In this document: piece by piece, positions 56,817 to 64,000 of the stretch | Position numbering within the stretch: the first letter of the stretch is position 1 | How the letters are laid out: every line of letters starts with the position of its first letter | Origin: Aquatica leii | Lineage: Eukaryota > Arthropoda > Insecta > Coleoptera > Lampyridae | DNA length: 64,000 nucleotides | Assembly: GCA_035610365.1 (NCBI GenBank) | Contig: CM069437.1 | Coordinates: 57,808,093-57,872,092 of the forward strand | Direction: 5' to 3' | Made by a program: the position numbers and the translations under genes | The notes under the pieces: generated by a model | What the model was told of the DNA's origin: nothing | The model's input: the letters and a program-made list of their open reading frames with translations, nothing else | Databases searched by the model: none

Positions 56817-58660
56817 ATGGGTGAGTGTTGCATTTTTGTTACTTTTTTTTATGTTTAGGGTTTATGATGCAATAAATTGTAACGTATTACCCAAACTAGA
56901 AGGGTCAATGTTTAAAATGACTCAAGAATTTATAATTTGTGATGTATAGTTTATGAATAACGGTTCCTAGAACTTTACTGTACTAAAAATCGTACAATGG
57001 GCTCCACAGCTGCTAAAGACGCATTTTTTTTGTTTATGCAGATCCAATTCCTCCTGTATCCTTTTATGGTCGTGAAACATTTTCAACGCTTCAAGAAGCT
57101 GTGGAAGCAGTAATTGAGTTTGATTTGCCGTCTACAGAAAATGTACAGTTGATAGCAATTCCTCCTAGCCCGGATCCGGAGACGGATTGTGAGGAGTTTG
57201 ACGAAGACGACCTTCTAAATGATAACGTCCAAGACATTTCCGTAATGGTAGAAGTCGAAGCAACTGATGCAGGCGATTCTGATATTCAAGACGTTCAAAT
57301 TGGGTCGAAAAAGGTAGCTTCTAAGTGGTTCAAACGAGCTCCAAAATATTCGTGGGGAACACTAAATCCGATAAGTGTACAAGCTAGAGTGGCCGAACTG
57401 AAGGCAGAATTCGAAGGTAAAACACCGGTGACAATTTTTGAACGACTGTTCAATGACGATGTCAGAAAACTTATAATTTCGGAATCATTTAGTTATGCGC
57501 ATCAAAAAAACTTCCATCAGTTTTGTTTAGACGGGGCATCTCTGAAGGCATTTCTAGGTATACTTATTTTTACCGGATATCACACCCTTCCGCGACAACG
57601 GCTTTACTGGTCAACACATGAAGACCTTGCAGTACCGTATGTTTCAAAGGCCATGTCACGTAATAGATTTCTAGAAATCAAACGTTATCTACATTTTAAC
57701 GACAACTCAAACGCCTCAACGTCAAACGATAAAATGTTCAAACTTCGACTTCTTATGAATTTGCTAAACAAATCATTCATTCAGTTTGGAATACTTCATC
57801 AGGATTTGTCTATTGACGAATCTATGGTGAAATATATCGTCCGTCACTCTTGTAAGCAGTTCATTCAAAAAGTTGTGGACAATCCAGAAGAGCACCGCGT
57901 TTTCTTTGACAATTTTTTTTCAAGTATCGATTTATTGGCCCAACTAAGACTACTTGGCTTTCGAGCAACTGGGACAGTTCGCGAAAATCGCACCAATCGA
58001 TGCCCATTGATTTCAAAGAAGGAAATCGCAAAGAAAGAACGTGGGGCTACGGATTCGCGTTTTGATGTAGCAAACGAGATATTGTGCGTGGCGTGGAAGG
58101 ACAATAGTGTGGTTTGCGAAATAACAAACTTTGACACTATCCAACCCACAAAACCTGTAAGTCGGTATTCAGCACAAGCTAAAGCGAAAATATCAATCGC
58201 AAGACCAAGATTGCTTGGTAGTTATAACGATGGCATGGGTGGGGTTGATCGGCATGATCAAAATACAAATGTGTACAGAATCTCCATAAAAGGAAAAAAG
58301 TGGTATTGGGTTTTGTTCGCCCAAATGGTAAACACAATTGTGGTAAACGGATGGATTTTGCATCGTTTAGCACATGAAGAGTCAATGGATTTATTAGAGT
58401 TTAGCCGCCAAATTGCCAGAACATATTTTCGACTGACGCAGAAAAAAACCCCTGCTCCATCGAGGCAACTTTCAGCAACCGTTCCCGATAGTGTGGTACA
58501 AGATCCTGTAAGGCACTTTGCAGTAGCAATGAGCAGTCAGCTTCGATGCAAGTTGTGTCACATGAGAACCACAAGAAAATGCAACAAATGTAACGTTGTT
58601 CTCTGTACCACTAAAGATCGAAACTGTTTCTGCACTTTCCACAACACACACAGTTCTTGA
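56817..58660 (+). CDS. piggyBac transposase, likely two exons, with internal deletion
   Basis: The long open frame (to 58660) has no ATG at its beginning; in frame it is open back to 57017 without ATG. A better start is ATG at 56817 with exon 1 being just ATGG, donor GTGAGT at 56821, and acceptor TTTATGCAG ending at 57041, joining to ATCCAATTCC. The start then reads MDPIPPVSFYGRETF, like piggyBac copy 1. Predicted length is 540 residues. Landmarks: LPRQRLYWSTHEDLAVPY, SRNRFLEIKRYLHFND, LSIDESMVKY (first catalytic Asp), VFFDNFFSS (second), YNDGMGGVDRHDQN (third and fourth), and a C-terminal Cys/His-rich domain (CKLCHMRTTRKCNKC...CFCTFH). The first two Asp are only about 31 residues apart, versus about 78 in the classic piggyBac enzyme, so about 45-50 residues are deleted in frame. 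Probably inactive. Confidence 0.85.
56980..56995. promoter_or_regulatory. GTAC palindrome within the piggyBac 2 leader intron
   Basis: GTACTAAAAATCGTAC, in inverted sense relative to the two outer copies and with the shared flank GGGC on the opposite side. Confidence 0.45.
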
Positions 58661-58797
58661 TTTTATGCTGTACTTATATACATAATACCATTGCGCTTTC
58701 AGTACTATATGCATTTAACAATAAATCTGTAACAAAAAAAAACAACTGCACCTCTTTTTCGAAAATATGTGTAATGTAGAGATCTCAAGAGCCCACT

Positions 58798-58813
58798 GTA
58801 CTATTTTTAGTAC
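58798..58813. promoter_or_regulatory. GTAC palindrome, piggyBac 2 right end
   Basis: GTACTATTTTTAGTAC, identical to the left-end copy and preceded, as there, by CCCAC/CCCACT. Confidence 0.5.
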
Positions 58814-59340
58814 ACATAAATATAACATAGATAGAATTTGTTTAAAAATTATTTAACACCTTTTCCTGCTTGTACGTGTCTAATGTGATACATTTTTAGC
58901 TAAATTACTATTATTTTTTCATTAACTTCAGCTTGGGCCTTAATGGGTTAAGAGGTGTGTATCGTAATCGACTGATGCCTAAGAAGTAACATTCTTTTTT
59001 GGTGTGGATAATGGGTCTTCAATTATTTATCGATGTTCATTCTTCCTTGTACTTAATTAATTAAATTGGAACATGTGGCCAAAGCGTGGCGGAACGGCCT
59101 GTGACGAATAAATTATGATATACGTAATTAATTTATAATTTTATTTCCATCACAGTTCATGTACTATTAAATCTTTGGATTTAGACTAACACAAACGACA
59201 CAGGCCATTTTAGGTAATTGACAGCTTGAAAATGAATTTTGCAACATGTCAGTAACCAAAAAGATCGACAGAGGGCGTCAAAACCGGAATCTAATTTTAA
59301 TTCAATACCCTGTGTATTACGTTATGCAAATTTTGCAAAT

Positions 59341-60739
59341 AACAAATTAACTAAAAAAACAGGTACCATTATCGACAGTGCAAATTAACTTGTTTAGCTC
59401 TTTTCTATTTGAATACAATATCGCGTAAACCAACGATTAATTTACTATAGTCAAAATACTAGTTATGTGTCATTTCTAATGAAAAAATTAGCAATAATTT
59501 AATACTTTAGTTTGTTACTTTTATATCAAAAAATCTGAAGGTTATTTAGTAAATTCTTACTAAAAAGTACTAAAATTTAAGAAACTTGTATACTTTAAAG
59601 AGTATTAACTTATTGTTTTTCATTTAATAAAAAGCAAATTTTTTAGTTAGTTTGCAGTTCTAAAATTTAAATTTTCAGCAAACATTGCAAAACCTTCTTA
59701 AATTACAACTGTTACATTATTTATAGCTTATTATATTGGAACCGGTGGTTTGTGACACTTTTGAAAATCCCCAATTATTTAAATATACATTATTAATGTA
59801 AATAAAATACTCTATTATATATCTAACACTTGCTGTCTTTAAAAATACCTACTCTTTTCTACATAAAATTTTAATTGGCGGTTGTTACAAAACCCTATTA
59901 TTGATTCATTTTCTAAAATATTGGTGAGATTTTTCCGTGTTTAATTTTTATATAGATTGCAAGCGCCCATTATTTTCTCTATTTCTCTCTATGCATACGA
60001 GTATTCCATTCTTAATACATGAGTTGACTCTGTTTAAGAATTTTTTCAATCAACAGTATCTGTTACTAACGACAAAAAGTTGATAAACAAAAACATGTTT
60101 TAGCTCATATTTTTTATTGCTTTTAGTGCATATTTTAGAGTTTTTTTAAGTTCATATACCCCAAGCTTTACTCATTACAGTAGCAAATCTCAAAAGGTTC
60201 ATAACGCAAATTATATTTTATCTTAAAAACACGAGAAAACTAGGTAATTGAATTAGTTAGCGTAGAAGAGTAGAAAGTAGAAAAATATAAACATTTCTCA
60301 GTTAAATTGATGATTTGGTTAAACCTCAAATCTATAAGAAAACTACTGTGGCACAGCGTGAACATCTACAAATTCTTTGTTTTATTATGTATTTAAAAAT
60401 CGCTTATTATTCTACTTACAGCACTGAACGTAATTTACTTATTTATTTATTTAATCATCTAAACAGTCATTAAGACTATTTACAAGGATGATAATACAAT
60501 CAAATATAATTACAGAAAATTAGCCGTAAGTAACTAAGCTAAACTAAATATTTAAAAAAATACGGAAATTGCAAGAAAAGTAATAAATACAATAACTGTA
60601 AAGCTAATTGTAAAGGAAGGGCAATAAACCTTAGTCGTACTTAAAATAATTCTGGATATCCTTTTTGAATTTTTTATAATGACTGGCTAGGTCAGTATAA
60701 GTAAATAACAGTACTATGTTTAATAATCTGTTACAAGTT
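59341..60739. other. AT-rich spacer between duplication copies
   Basis: No ORF, repeat pair or RNA gene recognised. Confidence 0.5.
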
Positions 60740-61471
60740 TTATGTCTTACGAATCTTGCACGGCCAACTCACACAGTCGGAGATAGGGGAGGTTCACAGG
60801 AAGTATGCTTAAGGGCGCCAGATCTGATCCAAGTTAACACTTCTGCCTCGATCACGACAGACGGTCCAAACTTGTAACTAAATTTGAGGTTTGTAATCCT
60901 TCTTACTCTGATGTTCGAGTAGCCAAAATTAGTTAATAGGGAACGATAATTACAGGAGAAAAAAAATCACAAGAGAGATTAACAAATATAACCACTTTAA
61001 TGTGTTAACGTAGAATATTAGCAAGAGTATATAAAATTTCTCCACTCATCCATGCTCGAATGATTTCTAAGTATAGTTAACAATTTTAACAACTTTAATT
61101 TAGTAGCGTAGCAAATTGACAGCTATTTATTAAATTTTCAATCCATAAATACTAGAAGGACTAACAATTATCATTAACAAAGGTAGAAAACTTGGATTTC
61201 GCAACACATAAGACTTACAAGATTATATCTAATTTTCAGTGCATGAATTCCCGCAGTATCGGCAACACACAATACATCTGTAAGTCAGGTCGAAACAAAT
61301 AGTACAGAAAATCTCATAGTAAATATGTGTTTCACACACAGCATGCGATACAAGTTAAAGGAATGATTATTGGTGTATAAGCAGTAAACGTAGTTACGGT
61401 CATTAACATTAACCAAAATTCTGTGAGTAACTTTCGTGACAACGATATAAAAATTAAGCAAATAAACTCAC

Positions 61472-61523
61472 CCCAAAATCCAGTGTCCACTTTCGCAAAG
61501 AAAACGTTTTTTCCGCTAGCGGC
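61472..61523 (-). other. Exon-like segment, copy B
   Basis: 52 bases on the minus strand between an acceptor TATTACAG and a donor GTGAGT. One frame reads AASGKNVFFAKVDTGFWG. It aligns with 56439-56486 in copy A. Whether it is coding is uncertain. Confidence 0.4.
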
Positions 61524-61857
61524 CTGTAATAAATATTTAATAGCAAATCGTGTCACACACTAACTCACGAAGAATAGGAAGCTACAAAATCAGTATTAAT
61601 AAATCATTAAAAGTTATATAAGAACCCGTTGCATCGAATGCTGTAGGTAGTAATTTAGAACAGGTGGTTGATAACACAATCGACTGGTATACACGAAATA
61701 ACATCTCCTACAGTAAGGCTTGTCGAGACTCCGTTTTCGTGGTGGAGAATATGCCTTCCCAAAATCTTAAGTGTTTGGTAACGGTATTTTTCAATACTAA
61801 TTAATCTTCATCATTTCTTTATTGAAACGAACATGTGCTCAAAGCGTGGGGAAACGG

Positions 61858-61916
61858 CTATCAAATTAAGGAGAAATTACAAACGAATTTTAATAAAACG
61901 GAAGCAATTATCTTAC
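61858..61916 (-). other. 59-base GT-AG intron-like segment in copy B
   Basis: On the minus strand it begins GTAAGA and ends GATAG. Copy A has the flanking sequences joined exactly (AACGG directly followed by CCTGTGACG on the plus strand) without these 59 bases. The size is normal for a short insect intron. Confidence 0.55.
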
Positions 61917-62159
61917 CCTGTGACGACTCAAATATTTTACGATCGTAATGAAATTATAATTTGATTCCCATTATTAAGGATGTCCTTCGAAATTACTTTA
62001 AGCCGTACACACAATTTTATGCCATTGACAGCTTCACAATTTCGTCGTAAAATGACAGTCACAAGAAAATATCGGCAGAGGGCGTCAAAACCGGAAACTA
62101 ATTTCAATTCAATATACAGGGTATTGCGTTAGAAAAATTTTGCACGTAACAAATCGTAA

Positions 62160-64000
62160 CATACATAGGAGGGGTGCGTGGTAAGTAAAATTAACAATTC
62201 GACAACATTAAAGAGAGAAGGTAGCATTCATCAATTATAAAATTCCACAATTTAAATCCAAATTTAAGAAGAGAGATGTTTCTACGATTATTGAGACTTT
62301 GTATTTAAAATGTGTTTCTTAACCAAACTGAACGCACTGAATGGTAATCGGGATAAGTGCCAAATGGTTTTTTGTATAAGATTCTTAAACATTTATTTTG
62401 AACTTTTTCGATGTTTTTTACTTGAGTGATTGAATGTGGGTGCCAAACGGTTGATGCATACTCTAGCTTTGTCCTGACTAATGTATAGTATAACATTACT
62501 AAAGTGTTTATATTTTGAAACGTGATTGATTGACGTATAAGAAATCCTAGATACTTGGATATAATTTTTGTAATGTGACGTTTGAAATTTAACGATGAAT
62601 CACAGATTACTCCTAAGTCTTTGATATAATAATTACGATTAGGGATTACATCATTGATCATATAGCTATGAGATATAAGTGTCTTAGATGTAGTGAATGA
62701 CAAGACTGAGCATTCTTCTATATTTTGCGATAGTTTATTTACGGAAGTCCAATTATAAAGACAATCTATGTCATTTTGTAGTTTTAGGCAGTTAATATTG
62801 GATCTGATTGTACGAAACATTTTTAAGTCATCAGCAAAAAGCAGTAAGAAATGTAAGACATTAGGCAGATCGTTAATAAATATTAAAAATAACAAAGGAC
62901 CTAGGTTGGAACCTTGTGGTACTCCTGAATTTGGCTCGAATTTGCTGGATGTATTTAATTTAACATAGCTTGATCTGGAGTTTAGATATGAACCAAAAAA
63001 ACATAACGTATTGTGTGACAAACCTCAATCAGCCAGTTTTTGTAACAGGATATCGTGGTCAACTTTATCGAATGCTTTTTTAAAATTTGTGTAAATAACG
63101 TCAATTTGCTTTTTTTCTTCTAATGCTTTATAAATTTGTTGAGTGAGTACGTGCAGATTTGTTATTGTGCTTTTCTTATTCACAAAACCATGTTGTCCTA
63201 CATTGATTGACGGATTAACATGAGAGTATAATTTGGTATATATAATTTGTTCAAATAGTTTGGAGAAGGCGGAAAGTGAAGCTATTGGGCGGTAATTTTG
63301 TACTTGTGACTTAGAGCCTGTTTTATGCAGTGGAACAACAAGAGATTCTTTCCACTTGTCTGGAAATTCGGAGGTTTTTAGCGCAAGGTTAAAAATATGT
63401 AATAATGGCTGTTGAAACCACTTATATAAGACCAAAAATGACTAACATTTTTACCAATTGCAGTTCAGATTTCTGAGGGGTATTTTTTATAAGTGGATCT
63501 AGTTAGCATTTTTAATTGGCGCCGTATTTCTTTGTATTTGACAATGTAAAAATCTAAAACGTTTTTAAGTTGACAATAATACTGTTTATCCTTGCACAGT
63601 TTTTTTCATTTTAGGCGTTAACCAAATAGGGTACTTGAACAATTTTTTTAAAATTTGGGAACAATAGAATCTAAAATAGTATACAAAATATTGTAAAAAA
63701 GATCAGTAGAGGTATTCGCATCTACACTATCTAATACTAGATGCCAGTTAGTATCTCTTATTGAAACAGCTAGATCATAAAAATTACATCGATTGAAATT
63801 GTAATGTACGTTAGTAGGTGCTGGATTTGTAAAATTATTCAATGGTAACATTATTTCAATCGCCAATACAGGATGATGACGATCTTCTATGATAATTGGT
63901 ACGCTTTCATAATAAATATTAAGATCAAAGCACGATTCATCATCGGGTATGATAATCAAGTCTAGAGTTTTGTTATTATCATTTCTAATGTCATTAACTA
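62160..64000 (-). mobile_element. CR1-like LINE, 3' part, running off the window
   Basis: A non-LTR element on the minus strand, 5' part beyond the right edge. Endonuclease tail at 63648-63959 (YESVPIIIEDRHHPVLAIEI), then a broken linker, then reverse transcriptase (62305-63435). The 3' non-coding part runs to about 62160, where duplication copy B begins. Clade judged from the GVPQGSxLGPLLFLIFINDLP style palm and FADDLKMF. Confidence 0.8.
62305..63435 (-). pseudogene. LINE reverse transcriptase, two frames, motif A altered
   Basis: The N-terminal part (63025-63435) has WKESLVVPLHKTGSKSQVQN, YRPIASLSAFSKLFEQII and QHGFVNKKSTITNL. Motif A reads VIYTNFKKAFDKVDHDIL; the catalytic Asp expected before F in TDF is Asn here. 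The C-terminal part (62305-63021), in another frame, has GVPQGSNLGPLLFLIFINDL and LLFADDLKMF with both motif C Asp residues, then YIKDLGVICDSSLNFKRHI and KLEYASTVWHPHS, ending RNTF. The frame change between 63021 and 63025 and the Asp-to-Asn change both make it inactive. Confidence 0.85.

Larger units (their letters stand above)
56614..58947 (+). mobile_element. piggyBac-family transposon 2
   Basis: A 2334-bp element with TTAA duplication (56610-56613 and 58948-58951), ends CCCATTAGCG... and, inverted, CCCATTAAGG, and three 16-bp GTAC palindromes. Its transposase ORF is open. Copy B of the surrounding duplication has the uninterrupted site near 61640-61660. An AATAAA lies near 58719. Confidence 0.92.
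55735..59340 (-). repeat. Tandem duplication, copy A (carries piggyBac 2)
   Basis: Shares with copy B (60740-62150), in the same order: a block with GGCCAACTCACACAGTCGGA (55750 and 60760), an exon-like piece (56439-56486), AAGAACCCG...TCGAATGCTGT just before the insertion point, and a distal block with GACAGAGGGCGTCAAAACCG (about 59268; copy B about 62083). Copy A has piggyBac 2 at 56614-58947 and a 30-bp minisatellite. Splice-like signals suggest a transcription unit on the minus strand, but no coherent protein could be read, so this may be an untranslated or non-coding gene, or an interspersed repeat. Confidence 0.75.
60740..62150 (-). repeat. Tandem duplication, copy B (no transposon)
   Basis: The uninterrupted counterpart of copy A: conserved block at 60745-60950, exon-like piece 61472-61523, pre-insertion site near 61650, a 59-base intron-like segment 61858-61916 absent from copy A, and a distal block to about 62150. 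The copies have many substitutions, so the duplication is old. The transcription direction, if any, is minus. Confidence 0.75.

Noticed and set aside
60745-60800. A C-terminal protein reading (NLPYLRLCELAVQ) in the conserved duplication block
   Set aside because: The reading frame is not kept upstream between the two copies, so the conservation is not explained by coding.
1-64000. CRISPR arrays, bacterial operons, riboswitches
   Set aside because: Nothing in base composition, gene density or repeat spacing suggests bacterial DNA; repeats are transposon-derived.

Overview
The window looks like nuclear DNA of an arthropod, most likely an insect. It is very AT-rich, has no bacterial gene organisation, and is built almost entirely of insect-type transposable elements nested in one another: Penelope-like elements (PLEs), a BEL/Pao and a Copia LTR fossil, two piggyBac DNA transposons, and Jockey/I/CR1-type LINEs. 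I cannot name the species. I found no tRNA or rRNA gene and no confidently recognised host gene. The weak host candidates are a short secreted ORF at 45542-45652, an acidic exon-like ORF near 42.2-42.4 kb and a tandemly duplicated, possibly spliced unit at 55.7-62.1 kb.

Layout. 0-7 kb: three PLE loci (a fragment at 1-340, an inverted pair at 2065-2903, and a longer copy on the minus strand at 4286-6880). 7928-14383: a BEL/Pao fossil on the minus strand with 495-bp LTRs and a 5-bp target duplication. 16443-19889: a PLE with an inverted 3' half, two direct terminal repeats and a 10-bp target duplication. 22.6-23.6 kb: hairpin and tandem repeats. 25259-29446: a head-to-head pair of PLE copies with piggyBac 1 (26767-29202) inserted in one of them. 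34891-35136: a small inverted pair of PLE ends. 36.6-38 kb: another PLE. 39-41 kb: very decayed Jockey LINE and an unnamed ORF remnant. 43.4-44.3 kb: a large inverted repeat enclosing a 135-bp palindromic PLE insertion. 46.8-51.1 kb: a LINE on the minus strand with an extreme purine/pyrimidine strand bias. 51.1-55.2 kb: a Copia fossil with a PLE inside. 55.7-62.1 kb: a diverged tandem duplication whose first copy carries piggyBac 2 (56614-58947). 62.16-64 kb: a CR1-like LINE that runs off the right edge.

The main signal is a recurring architecture. At least five PLE families are present. Apart from the terminal fragment at 1-340 and the copy at 36.6-38 kb, every PLE locus is two copies joined in opposite orientation with their 3' ends facing outward. 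Their terminal repeats contain hammerhead-ribozyme-like cores: two look complete (6670-6710 and 29381-29414) and the others are altered. The two piggyBacs share a second pattern: three 16-bp GTAC palindromes at matching positions. piggyBac 2 also appears to have a four-base first coding exon spliced to the long ORF, and an in-frame deletion between its first two catalytic aspartates.

All reading was by eye. Element ends, identities and splice calls are estimates unless a target duplication is given.
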